Notes: generated from the sequence alone by a model not told the origin. Shown: positions 8,832 to 16,214, numbered from the stretch's first letter. The stretch is 64,000 nucleotides of DNA from Gemmatimonadota bacterium (GCA_029262115.1 JAJCZZ010000024.1:1-64000); one strand, 5' to 3'. Program-made: numbers and translations.

Positions 8832-8845
8832 GAGGGGGAGTGACG

Positions 8846-9724
8846 TTGGATATCAAGCGTGTAGGTGTCGTCGGGTGCGGGCTCATGGGGAGCGGGATCG
8901 CCGAGGTCGCCGCGAAGAGCGGGTTCGACGTGGTCGTCCGGGAGGTCACGGACGACTTTCTCGAGAGGGGGCGGGCCCGGATCCGGAAGTCGCTCGATCG
9001 GGCCGTGGACAAGGAGAAGTTGACGACCGAAGATCGTGACGACGCCCTCGGTCGGCTTACGTACACGACGTCCGTGGATGACCTGGCGGAGTGCGATATC
9101 GTCATCGAGGCCATCGTCGAGGACCTTTCCGCGAAGAACGAGCTTTTCCAGCGACTGGACGAGCTCTGTGGTGAGAACACGATTTTCGCGTCCAATACCA
9201 GTTCGCTGACGATCACGGACATGGCGGCTGCTACCGACCGGCCGGATCGCTTCGTGGGACTGCACTTCTTCAATCCGGTTCCGGTGATGAAGCTGGTGGA
9301 GGTGGTGAAGACGATTGCCACCAGCCAGGAGACCTTCGATCGAGCGTTCGAGTTCTCCGAGGCGCTCGGTAAGGTACCGATCGCGGCCAAGGACAACTCC
9401 GGCTTCGTGGTGAACCTCCTGCTCGTCCCGTACATGCTCGACGCGATTCGTCAGCTCGAACGGGGGGTGGCTAGCATCAAGGACATCGATACCGGCATGC
9501 AGCTGGGGTGCGGGTACCCGATGGGCCCGTTCGTGCTTTGCGACTTCGTCGGCATCGACACCCTGTATCGGATCAGCGAGATCATGTTCGAGGAGTACCG
9601 CGAGGAGCGATACGCCCCGCCACCACTCCTGAAGCGGATCGTCTCGATGGGCCGTTATGGTCGGAAGACCGGAAAGGGATTCTACGACTGGTCGGGTGAC
9701 GAGCCGGTTCCACTTCCCGTCTGA
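8846..9724 (+). CDS. hbd: 3-hydroxybutyryl/3-hydroxyacyl-CoA dehydrogenase
   Basis: This NAD-dependent enzyme oxidises 3-hydroxyacyl-CoA to 3-ketoacyl-CoA. The 292-residue form has the family length. Seen: Rossmann motif VGVVGCGLMGSGIAEVAA at the N-terminus, the active-site region ASNTSSLTIT near 115, HFFNPVPVMKLVEVV near 138 with the catalytic His, and the C-terminal KDNSGFVVN domain start near 180. I chose TTG at 8846, because GAGGGGGAG lies 5 bp upstream; a GTG two codons earlier overlaps that site. The hydroxyacyl-CoA dehydrogenase, thiolase and enoyl-CoA hydratase of the window together make a short-chain beta-oxidation set. Confidence 0.93.
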   Translation: MDIKRVGVVGCGLMGSGIAEVAAKSGFDVVVREVTDDFLERGRARIRKSLDRAVDKEKLTTEDRDDALGRLTYTTSVDDLAECDIVIEAIVEDLSAKNELFQRLDELCGENTIFASNTSSLTITDMAAATDRPDRFVGLHFFNPVPVMKLVEVVKTIATSQETFDRAFEFSEALGKVPIAAKDNSGFVVNLLLVPYMLDAIRQLERGVASIKDIDTGMQLGCGYPMGPFVLCDFVGIDTLYRISEIMFEEYREERYAPPPLLKRIVSMGRYGRKTGKGFYDWSGDEPVPLPV

Positions 9725-9727
9725 CAA

Positions 9728-9764
9728 GACGGCGGGGTAGGTCCAGGACACCTACCCCGCCGTC
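9728..9764 (+). terminator. Hairpin after hbd
   Basis: A near-perfect stem, GACGGCGGGGTAGGT / ACCTACCCCGCCGTC, with a 7-base loop begins 4 bp after the hbd stop. There is no T tract, so it may be a Rho-assisted terminator or a transcript-end stabiliser. It is followed directly by repeat element copy B. Confidence 0.65.
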
Positions 9765-9776
9765 GGTCGGATAGTT

Positions 9777-10024
9777 GGTGTGGTGTTACGAAAGTGTCTC
9801 GGCCATTCGAGACGACCACGCTTCGCGCGGTGCCCGCATCCGGCCCTGGGTCGTTGCTTCTCGACCCACGCCTTTGGCGCGGGTACCCCATAGCGGTGCT
9901 ATTCCTCGGGGGTACCCGAGTCCGCAGGACTTGGGTCGCGCCTACCGGGGGGCACCCGGGTCCGCAAGACCTGGGTCGCGCCTCAGCCCTCTCGGTGGCT
10001 CGCGAACTTTCGAAACACCACACC
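9777..10024. repeat. Dispersed hairpin element, copy B (complete)
   Basis: This is the complete reference copy. The termini are a 19-bp inverted repeat with one mismatch: GGTGTGGTGTTACGAAAGT at the left and the complement of GGTGTGGTGTTTCGAAAGT at the right. Internal hairpins are TGGGTCG...CGACCCA (9847-9868), GGGTACCCC...GGGGTACCC with an inner ATAGC/GCTAT, and two tandem 39-bp units (9908-9946, 9947-9985), each carrying an ACCCGxGTCC/GGACxTGGGT hairpin. Copy C matches it with few substitutions over the left half. No conserved reading frame with its own ribosome binding site is apparent. It fills most of the 368-bp gap between hbd and the AraC-type gene. Confidence 0.9.
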
Positions 10025-10092
10025 GGGCCTGGCGCGGTGCGGCCCTCTCGTTACACATTTTTGGACGGGCCTCACCCCCTCCTGGCAGTCAC

Positions 10093-10851
10093 ATGATTCT
10101 CGCGAATATCTCCGATGGCCCCCTGAGGGAGGCGCTGTTGCAGGCAGCGCACCCGGAAGAGGAGGTCATGTGGGAGCCCGAGTTGATTCTCGAGGCCCTC
10201 GCCATGGGATACCCGCGGCTACTCGTGGAGACCGGGGACGACCGACCCTCTCTGTCGCATTTAACCGACATTCCCGTGGTCACAATTCGTGTTGGGCGGC
10301 ATGCGGCTCGTCAATCGGTGGCCCCTGCGCGCCTCAGCGTTCGGCAGGTACGCGTGATGATCGAGCAGCGCGCCGAGTCGGTATCGTGGGTCGACAAGGT
10401 CCTGGCAGACCTTGGACGTGCCGCCGGAGCGCGGCTCCCTCCGGCGCTCCGTACGTTCTCACGGAGGATTCTCGAGTTCCCGTCGCACTACGACGACCTC
10501 TACCCGGTAGCGGTGCGATGCGGGACGACGCGCGGTGCATTGAAGGCTCGGTTTCGGCGTCGCGGTGTGCCGTCCCCTTACGCCTATGTGAGATGGCTAC
10601 GGATGTTGGCTTGCGCGCATGTGCTGGCCGACGACTGGGTGACCGTTGCTCAGGCGGCTTATCGCCTCGGGTTTACGTCCGACGGGAATCTGTGCCGGAC
10701 GATGCAGGGCCTGACGGGCCTCTCACCGACCGAGGTTCGCACTCCTCAGGGGAGGAACCGTCTGCTCCTGGGTTTTGCCTGGCAGCACTTGACGCCCGAA
10801 GCCCTGGCTGGCTGGCGTGAACTCGACGACCTCTTCGTCCAGACGGCCTGA
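10093..10851 (+). CDS. AraC-family transcriptional regulator
   Basis: The C-terminal part of this 252-residue protein (about 125-225) is an AraC-type double helix-turn-helix. The first helix pair covers LYPVAVRCGTTRGALKARFR, and the second has VAQAAYRLGFTSDGNLCR followed by GLSPTEVR, the family signature. The N-terminal 110 residues (ISDGPLREALLQAAH...) are not a recognisable arabinose-binding cupin and may be a degenerate receiver-like domain. The ATG at 10093 is chosen because longer starts run through the repeat element. Targets are unknown. It is convergent with rpsU. Confidence 0.85.
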   Translation: MILANISDGPLREALLQAAHPEEEVMWEPELILEALAMGYPRLLVETGDDRPSLSHLTDIPVVTIRVGRHAARQSVAPARLSVRQVRVMIEQRAESVSWVDKVLADLGRAAGARLPPALRTFSRRILEFPSHYDDLYPVAVRCGTTRGALKARFRRRGVPSPYAYVRWLRMLACAHVLADDWVTVAQAAYRLGFTSDGNLCRTMQGLTGLSPTEVRTPQGRNRLLLGFAWQHLTPEALAGWRELDDLFVQTA

Positions 10852-10860
10852 GCCACCTCC

Positions 10861-10900
10861 AAAAAAAAGAAGGCCCCCCGGGCTGTGGCGCCGGAGGACC
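10861..10900 (-). terminator. Intrinsic terminator of rpsU
   Basis: On the minus strand a 10-bp stem (GGTCCTCCGG / CCGGGGGGCC, with two G-T pairs) is followed by TTCTTTTTTTT, a classical intrinsic terminator. It begins 27 bp past the rpsU stop. On the plus strand it lies 10 bp after the AraC-type gene but lacks a T tract in that direction. Confidence 0.9.
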
Positions 10901-10927
10901 GTCCTGTACTGGGCTCGGTAGTCGAAC

Positions 10928-11131
10928 TTACCGCCGATTCCGCCGCTGGCGCCGCCGCTCGCGACGGATAGCCGCCTCACGCTTGCGCTTACGCTGGGCG
11001 CTCGGCTTCTCATAGAAGCGGCGCTTCCGCAACTCCGAATACAGACCGGACCGCTGCACTTTCCGCTTGAAGCGGCGCAGGGCGCGTTCTAGGCTCTCGT
11101 TATCCTGGACGAGCACTTCCAAGACGATCAC
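10928..11131 (-). CDS. rpsU: 30S ribosomal protein S21
   Basis: S21 is a small basic protein of the 30S subunit that helps in mRNA initiation. The 67-residue sequence has the signature [19 protein letters not shown] followed by [17 protein letters not shown] and an Arg-rich tail. It starts at GTG with GAGGAG just upstream; the spacing is very short, so a start a few codons in is possible. It is monocistronic with a strong terminator. The upstream region carries AGCTAAAAAAGCT, a small palindrome. Confidence 0.97.
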   Translation of the reverse strand: MIVLEVLVQDNESLERALRRFKRKVQRSGLYSELRKRRFYEKPSAQRKRKREAAIRRERRRQRRNRR

Positions 11132-11205
11132 ACTCCTCAGGTATGTTATTTCAGTGTCAAGCTAAAAAAGCTAAACGCGCCCGGTGGGGGAAGCAAGTTC
11201 CGACC

Positions 11206-11886
11206 TCATGGGAGCCTACCCTCCCGATGGAGTGTGTGGGTGTAGAGTCGGTACCTCTCCGGTTGAGCCAGGTAGTCCTCCGCCCAGATCTCGAAAGGAG
11301 GGAGGGGGAGGAGCGTCTCGATGTGCTCGACCACCATCATCGCGAACTGGATCCGGTCCTTCGCGCGGAAGTCGATCCGCTTCCCGTCGAGGATCCGGTC
11401 GACAACGTCCTCGAACACGAGGGGGTCGACCAGTGCGATGAAGTGGGCCACCTGATCGAGACGGTATGAGGCGTAGAGCGAGCGTAGGTCGTCGGATAGT
11501 GATCGGGTTGGATGATCTTGCGCCGCGGCGGGCTCAGGGTTGGTCGCGAGGCGACCGGACTTTTCCGCGATCAGCTCGCGGAAGCGCTCGGTCAGTCGGT
11601 CGTCGACGGAGGTGGTCGTGTGGAGTGCCGACGCGAGGAGGCCACCGAGAAGGGGCCGTCCCAGCCCTCGCGCCTTGTTGTGGATCTCGGCCTCGGACGC
11701 CTCGATGAAGATATCAGCCGTTCGCACGTCGTCCTGGGAAAAGCCACCGTGTCCCGGCCGAAACGAGAAGAAGCCGTGCCATCGACCTGAAGCGGCGTGA
11801 GGGCGCGTGACGAGAAAGCAGGCCCAACTTTCGCCATCGCGCTCAATAAAGGCTACGGAGCGTCGGTGCTCGTCCACGGCGGTCAT
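11206..11886 (-). CDS. Uncharacterised two-domain protein (order B-A)
   Basis: This 226-residue soluble protein is not in any family I recognise. Residues 1-80 form a beta-rich domain (here 'B') with WHGFFSFRP, then RTADIFIEAS and a helical LLGGLLASAL. Residues 125-220 form a helical domain ('A'): LRSLYASYRLDQVAHF, a middle helix, then LLPLPPFEIWAEDYLAQPERY. The same two domains occur in reverse order in the gene at 13109 (A-B), and A alone occurs at 14388. The ATG overlaps a preceding stop (TAATG) of a short open stretch with no start codon. An upstream promoter-like site and terminator hairpin lie at 12078-12195. Function unknown. Confidence 0.75.
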   Translation of the reverse strand: MTAVDEHRRSVAFIERDGESWACFLVTRPHAASGRWHGFFSFRPGHGGFSQDDVRTADIFIEASEAEIHNKARGLGRPLLGGLLASALHTTTSVDDRLTERFRELIAEKSGRLATNPEPAAAQDHPTRSLSDDLRSLYASYRLDQVAHFIALVDPLVFEDVVDRILDGKRIDFRAKDRIQFAMMVVEHIETLLPLPPFEIWAEDYLAQPERYRLYTHTLHREGRLP

Positions 11887-12031
11887 TACAGGAGGGCGCT
11901 CTCGTCGTCGGTCACTTGGAACAGAGCGAAGATGTGGGGAGGGGCCAGCCTGAGCAACCGATCGAGGTGGGGGACGAGGTTCTCCTTGCAGAACCGGTAA
12001 ACAGATGATTACTTAGGCGGACTTCGTTCGT

Positions 12032-12065
12032 CGCCACGCCTGATCCTGGCAGATCGGGCGTGGCG
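12032..12065. other. Strong hairpin, CGCCACGCC type
   Basis: A 14-bp stem, CGCCACGCCTGATC / GATCGGGCGTGGCG, with one G-T pair and a 6-base loop. It has no T tract on either strand. It lies just downstream (minus sense) of the predicted short transcript at 12078-12157. Confidence 0.6.
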
Positions 12066-12077
12066 GAATCGACAGGC

Positions 12078-12195
12078 AAACAAGAAAGCGCCCCCGGCTG
12101 GCACCGAGGACGCTTTCAGAGATACGGGTTTGGCGGCCCGCTTGCTCTCAATTGGCTGAGACCAAGCTAGGTAGACCGTCGGACCGGTGTCAAGG
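12078..12195 (-). ncRNA. Predicted short transcript or attenuator
   Basis: On the minus strand TTGACA (12188-12193) is followed after 18 bp by TAGCTT (12164-12169), a plausible sigma-70 promoter. About 45-80 bp downstream lies a stem GAAAGCG...CGCTTTC (12084-12117), extended by CCTCGG/CCGGGG and followed by TTGTTTGCC, which resembles an intrinsic terminator. The implied RNA is about 80 nt. It could be a free small RNA or a transcription attenuator in the leader of the gene at 11206-11886. It occupies the 335-bp gap in which no gene is convincing. Confidence 0.35.
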
Positions 12196-12224
12196 TGGGC
12201 GTATGCCCCCAATGGAGACCGATG

Positions 12225-13112
12225 ATGACTGGTACGATGGTGCACGACGCTCGTCCCGAGGCGATGGGCGATGTCCCGGGGGTCTGCGAACTCCCCCTCA
12301 CGCGCGCGATCGTCCAATACCGGGACGTGCACGAGGTGGACTCGCCTGGCGGGCGCATCGAGGATGTGGGGTTGGCCGCAGTCGTCGACGGACGCTTCGC
12401 TGCGGCGTCCGAGGTCATCGACCTCGGGAGCGGTCAGTTGAAGCAACTCGATCTCAGCACCGAGCTCGTCGTGCTGGATTGGATCTACGAGCCCACGGCG
12501 GCGCACCTCGCCTCACTCGTCACTGCGGCAGCCATCGGCGGCGGGCGAGACGAACTGCGGCGGTACGCGTTCCGCCTCGGCCTCCGGGTCCTCGAGCGCG
12601 TCGGCTACGGTCCGTTGAGTCGACCCACGTTCCTGCGCATCGGGTTTCGCGATATCTGCCGCGACCTCGACCTTCACGAGGGAACTTCGATTCGGGTGAG
12701 CCTCGGGGAGGGCCAAATTACGCGGGCGCATCTCGACTACGATGCGTGCGCTCTCGTCTTCCGGACGGCGCTGAGCGACCCCGATGCCCGACTCGAGCAC
12801 GCCCTCCTCGAGGCGTTTCCCGATGCCGACCTGATGCGCCTCGTTCCCGAGCACAGCGGGGCCTCGCTCAAGTACCAGGCCCGCCACCCCCTTCCGGAGA
12901 CCCTCCGAGAGGCGCGGTCCGTTCTGGAGTCGATGCGACATGGCATCACATCTCTTGTTGCTCGGTACGAACCCGCGCGCTATCGGGCGCTCGACCAGTT
13001 GGTCGACACGTTCGGTGCTCGGGAAACGCTCGGCACGCTCAGCTTGCACGAGCCGGCGGTTCGGGCGGTTCGTGTGAATCGAGCTTCCCCGACGTCGGGG
13101 ACAGTCCATTGA
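12225..13112 (+). CDS. Uncharacterised protein in domain A/B cluster
   Basis: This 295-residue protein belongs to no family I recognise. There is no signal peptide or transmembrane segment. It has an N-terminal beta-rich part (residues 20-80), a helical middle (ELRRYAFRLGLRVLERVGYG), and an alpha/beta part with an acidic bias (DLDLHEGTSIRVSLGEGQITRAHLDYDACALVFRTALSD). GGAG precedes two adjacent ATG codons at 12222 and 12225, and the spacing favours the second. The stop overlaps the TTG of the next gene, so the two are likely co-translated. Confidence 0.7.
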   Translation: MTGTMVHDARPEAMGDVPGVCELPLTRAIVQYRDVHEVDSPGGRIEDVGLAAVVDGRFAAASEVIDLGSGQLKQLDLSTELVVLDWIYEPTAAHLASLVTAAAIGGGRDELRRYAFRLGLRVLERVGYGPLSRPTFLRIGFRDICRDLDLHEGTSIRVSLGEGQITRAHLDYDACALVFRTALSDPDARLEHALLEAFPDADLMRLVPEHSGASLKYQARHPLPETLREARSVLESMRHGITSLVARYEPARYRALDQLVDTFGARETLGTLSLHEPAVRAVRVNRASPTSGTVH

Positions 13113-13720
13113 CGCAGGCGCCGATGGTCCGAGTCGACCGGCGGGGCGGTCCAGCCGAGTTCCATCTTGCCGACCTACGCGCTCGCTACGATGGGTACCG
13201 GAAGCGGCAGGCGTCGAGGCTCATACGCATGATGCCCAGGGACGCCGTCCGCCCCTTGTACCGTCAGGCCGTCGAGGCCATGACGGGCTCGATCACGGAG
13301 ACGGGATCCGACCCTCTCGCGCTCCTCGCCGCCTATTGCGAACGGCTCATCCCCTTCCCGCCATTCGAACGGTGGTGCCGGGACTTTCAGGAGCACCCTC
13401 GCGCCTACGACGAGGACCTGGCCGAGGACGTCGCCGTTGGACCGTCCGCCGGGGCGCCGGCGACGGTCGGGTCGCGGCCGGTAGTCTATTCGGGAACTCG
13501 GTGGACCGCCCGAGTGCGGGTGTTTCGCGACGGGGCCATCTGGCGCGGCTTCATTTCATTTCAGGCCGAGGATTACGGGACTGAGTGCCGCACGTCTGAG
13601 ATCTTCTGCGAGGAGGATCTGGCGGTGCTTCAAGCGCGTTTTCGGTCGTTCGATCGGCACGCGCTGCACGCCTTCCTCCGGTCGTGCTTGCCAGAGCGGT
13701 TTTTTGTAAAAAAGTCGTGA
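13109..13720 (+). CDS. Uncharacterised two-domain protein (order A-B)
   Basis: This protein of about 203 residues has the same two domains as the product of 11206-11886, in the opposite order. Domain A (about 15-105) is LADLRARYDGYRKRQ, a middle helix, then LIPFPPFERWCRDFQEHPRAY. Domain B (about 115-195) has IWRGFISFQAEDYG, then RTSEIFCEEDLAVLQARF and HALHAFLRSCL. It has several cysteines in B that the other copy lacks. The start is either the TTG at 13109, overlapping the upstream stop, or the ATG at 13124. Function unknown. Confidence 0.7.
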   Translation: MTQAPMVRVDRRGGPAEFHLADLRARYDGYRKRQASRLIRMMPRDAVRPLYRQAVEAMTGSITETGSDPLALLAAYCERLIPFPPFERWCRDFQEHPRAYDEDLAEDVAVGPSAGAPATVGSRPVVYSGTRWTARVRVFRDGAIWRGFISFQAEDYGTECRTSEIFCEEDLAVLQARFRSFDRHALHAFLRSCLPERFFVKKS

Positions 13721-14072
13721 CGGTCCGCACCTCGGGTCGTCGTCCGTCGATCTTCGGAAGCCCGCGCCGTCCAAGCGGTTGCGTCCCCGCGCCGATGCCG
13801 CGAATATAATGCAATCAAAATTGGGAACACTTGGATTTGGTTGTCGCAGCGTAAACAGTAAGTCGTTATTTCACAACAACTTAGGGTTCTGCGGCACTTG
13901 AGGCGACGGTCTACGCCAAGGGGTTGCGTGCTAGTTGGAGCGGTCTTAGACTCGGTCTCCGAGTGGTGCAGTCCCTCGCACTCATGGCCGTCGTTCAGGG
14001 GCCGGAGGCGGAGCGTCTGGGCCGATTCGAATTGTAACGTTTCCTTCGGTCTTAGCCGGCGAGGCATTGTTC
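13721..14072. other. Intergenic, AT-rich stretch, no gene seen
   Basis: This 350-bp gap has a locally AT-rich segment (about 13800-13890), unlike the surrounding DNA. It includes TATAAT at 13805-13810 but no well-spaced -35. It may hold the promoter for the small genes downstream or be a scar of transfer. I see no convincing open frame. Confidence 0.4.
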
Positions 14073-14282
14073 ATGTGGGATACGTGTTCCGTGGAGTTGA
14101 CAGTAAGCCTTCCGCGTGACATGGCAGCACTCGCTGAAGAGGTTCAGGAGGCCGACCCTGAGTTCCTGAGTCGTGTCGTGCTCTACGGCCTGACACGACG
14201 GTCGATCTACATGCACCTGCGCGAGCAGAGGCATGGGCAGGCGGCGGGCGCACCGAACGAGGCTGTCGCCCCGCTGTCCTGA
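14073..14282 (+). CDS. Small uncharacterised protein
   Basis: This 69-residue product has a helical core, LPRDMAALAEEVQEADPEFL then SRVVLYGLTRRSIYMHLREQR, and a short Ala/Pro-rich tail. Size and pattern recall small DNA-binding or antitoxin-like proteins, but no diagnostic motif is present. A GTG at about 14091 is an alternative start. It precedes the lone domain-A gene by 105 bp on the same strand. Confidence 0.45.
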   Translation: MWDTCSVELTVSLPRDMAALAEEVQEADPEFLSRVVLYGLTRRSIYMHLREQRHGQAAGAPNEAVAPLS

Positions 14283-14387
14283 AGCCTTGCGCCGTCGGAG
14301 CCCACCGACGCAATTGTTCGGCGCGATCCGCTACGTGTCGTTCGACGCGTTCGGCGGGCTCTTTTCTATTCGGGGTGTGAGGTTCAG

Positions 14388-14717
14388 GTGGGCGCAGGTC
14401 CTGGTCGTCCGTCGGACGAGTCGATCGACGTACTGCGATCGAAGTATCTGGACTATTGCTCCTCCCAACTCGCTGAACTTCTTCTCTACCTCAGTCCGGA
14501 CGATATCTATGTCCTGGCTCAACGGGCCCAAGCGGAAAAGGGTGGTACGGGAGAGTTGACGTACGGGGCAATGGTGCGGATCGCCACGGAGTGGCTGGCA
14601 TCCCGGATTCCCCTGCCCCCGTTCGACGTGTGGCTCGACGATTACAGAGCGCACCCAGGTCTCTACGAAGAGTACTTCCTCGGGCTCTGGGAAGAGCCGA
14701 AAGAGACGCAGGCGTAG
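14388..14717 (+). CDS. Lone domain-A protein
   Basis: This 109-residue protein starting at GTG consists only of domain A of the local family: LRSKYLDYCSSQLAELLLYL, a middle helix, then RIPLPPFDVWLDDYRAHPGLYEEY, and a short acidic tail. It aligns along its length with the C-terminal half of the 11206-11886 product and the N-terminal half of the 13109-13720 product. It is convergent with ssb. No function can be assigned; the repetition of this domain suggests a shared partner. Confidence 0.65.
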   Translation: MGAGPGRPSDESIDVLRSKYLDYCSSQLAELLLYLSPDDIYVLAQRAQAEKGGTGELTYGAMVRIATEWLASRIPLPPFDVWLDDYRAHPGLYEEYFLGLWEEPKETQA

Positions 14718-14763
14718 CGGGCCTCCGCACAGATGAGGCCCGCCTCACCTGTGCAGGGTCTCC

Positions 14764-15228
14764 TTAGAACGGCAGGTCGTCGTCGGGCTCGCTGACGGTG
14801 GACCTGTCCGCGCCGCCGCCCTCGCCCGAGTAGCCCCCACTCCCGCGATTCGTGCCGCCGCCACTCCCGAAGTCACCTCCGCCCCCACCAGAACCGGCGT
14901 TGGAACCGAGCATCACCATCTCATTCACGACGATATCGGTCCAATACTTCGGACCACCCTCGCCCTCCGTCTGGCTGTACTCGATCCGCCCTTCGACGTA
15001 GAGCCGGTCTCCCTTCTTGACCCACTGCTCCACGATGTCAACGAGCCGGCCAAAGAAGGTCAGTCGGTGCCACTCCGTCTTTTCCTGCTGCTGTCCGTCC
15101 CGCCCGGACCAGCTTCGGTTCGTGGCGAGTGAGATCTTTCCGACCCGGGCACCCGAGGAGGTGGCCCGGATCTCCGGGTCGTTTCCGACATTGCCGATGA
15201 GCATGACCTTGTTGAGCGACCGACTCAT
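14764..15228 (-). CDS. ssb: Single-stranded DNA-binding protein
   Basis: SSB coats ssDNA during replication, repair and recombination. The 154-residue product starts MSRSLNKVMLIGNVGNDPEI, and the OB fold covers about 1-110. A flexible Gly/Ser-rich linker (GSGGGGGDFGSGGG) leads to the acidic tip DDDLPF that binds partner proteins. The ATG at 15228 is chosen because homologues start there; a longer frame upstream is not supported. It is divergent from crt, with a 200-bp intergenic region carrying a 21-bp tandem repeat. Confidence 0.96.
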   Translation of the reverse strand: MSRSLNKVMLIGNVGNDPEIRATSSGARVGKISLATNRSWSGRDGQQQEKTEWHRLTFFGRLVDIVEQWVKKGDRLYVEGRIEYSQTEGEGGPKYWTDIVVNEMVMLGSNAGSGGGGGDFGSGGGTNRGSGGYSGEGGGADRSTVSEPDDDLPF

Positions 15229-15353
15229 GTCTTGAGTCTCCTGCGGTGGTGGGCTGCGAGCGCCCCGGCAACGGGGGATGGCCGGCGGGTGACGGCCTCG
15301 ATTGGGCGGGAAACTAAGCGCGACATGACGGTTTTTCCATTCAGGGCCCGCCG

Positions 15354-15394
15354 CTATCTTGGGCACTCCCAGCCCTATCTTGGGCACTCCCAGC
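15354..15394. repeat. Two 20-bp repeats between ssb and crt
   Basis: CTATCTTGGGCACTCCCAGC occurs at 15354-15373 and exactly again at 15375-15394, a period of 21 bp, i.e. two helical turns. Each unit contains an imperfect palindrome, CTTGGGCACTCCCAG. The copies end 35 bp before the crt start codon. Same-face spacing suggests a paired regulator site. Confidence 0.65.
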
Positions 15395-15428
15395 ACTTTT
15401 CTCCCCGGCATAAGGATGCTTCAGACCC

Positions 15429-16214
15429 ATGCCCGAGTTGAACTACATCCGCGTTGAGCGCGAGGGCGATCTCGCCATCATCACGGTTGATCGCCAGGAC
15501 AAGTTGAACGCCCTGAACGCGGAGGTGGTCCGAGAGCTGGGCGTGGCGTTTGGCTCTGTCCGCGACGACGGAGAAGTTCGCGGGGTGATTCTCACCGGAG
15601 CCGGGGAGAAGGCCTTCGTGGCCGGGGCCGACATCGGGGAGTTGGCGACCATGGACTCCCTGTCGGGCGTGGAGGTCAGTCGTGCCGGCCAGGAGGTGTT
15701 CCTGGCCATCGAGCGCTTTCCCAAGCCCGTGCTCGCCGCGGTCGGCGGTTACGCCCTGGGCGGAGGGTGCGAACTGGCCCTCGCGTGCCACATGCGTATC
15801 GCCAGCGAGAATGCGCGTTTTGGTCTGCCGGAGGTCGGTTTGGGTATCATTCCGGGGTACGGTGGAACCATCCGTCTGGCGCGGCTGATCGGCCTGGGTC
15901 GGGCCATCGAGATCACGTTGACGGGCGATATGGTCGACGCCGGGCGTGCCGAAGCCCTAGGCATGGTGACGGCGGTGGTTCCGCGGGACGAACTCTCCGA
16001 CAAGGCGCGCGCGCTCATGGCCAAGGTCACCAAGAATGGTCCGGTCGCGATGCGGCTGGCCCTCGAGTCGATGTATCGCGCGGTCGACACATCCATGGCG
16101 GACGCGCTCGACTACGAGTCCAACCTGTTCGGCCTCCTCGCCTCGACGGCAGACATGAAGGAGGGCATGACCGCCTTCCTGGAGAAACGAAAGGCGGACT
16201 TCCACGGTCGCTGA
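15429..16214 (+). CDS. crt: Enoyl-CoA hydratase/crotonase
   Basis: This 261-residue crotonase hydrates 2-enoyl-CoA to 3-hydroxyacyl-CoA. Seen: the oxyanion-hole segment AGADIGELA near 67, GGYALGGGCELALACHMRIA near 105 with the first catalytic Glu region, FGLPEVGLGIIPGYGGTIRL near 133 with the second catalytic Glu, and the C-terminal trimerisation helices. It complements the thiolase and dehydrogenase genes at 6.7-9.7 kb and the acyl-CoA dehydrogenase at 35.8 kb. A terminator follows at 16304. Confidence 0.94.
   Translation: MPELNYIRVEREGDLAIITVDRQDKLNALNAEVVRELGVAFGSVRDDGEVRGVILTGAGEKAFVAGADIGELATMDSLSGVEVSRAGQEVFLAIERFPKPVLAAVGGYALGGGCELALACHMRIASENARFGLPEVGLGIIPGYGGTIRLARLIGLGRAIEITLTGDMVDAGRAEALGMVTAVVPRDELSDKARALMAKVTKNGPVAMRLALESMYRAVDTSMADALDYESNLFGLLASTADMKEGMTAFLEKRKADFHGR

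Noticed and set aside
9908-9985. Tandem 39-bp units as a small CRISPR array
   Set aside because: The units are directly adjacent without spacers, contain internal hairpins, and no cas genes are in the window.
11884-12016. Minus-strand stretch reading FCKENLVPHLDRLLRLAPP up to a stop overlapping the next start
   Set aside because: It looks coding and ends in TAATG with the next gene, but has no start codon after the upstream stop. Possibly a gene remnant; not strong enough to list as a gene.
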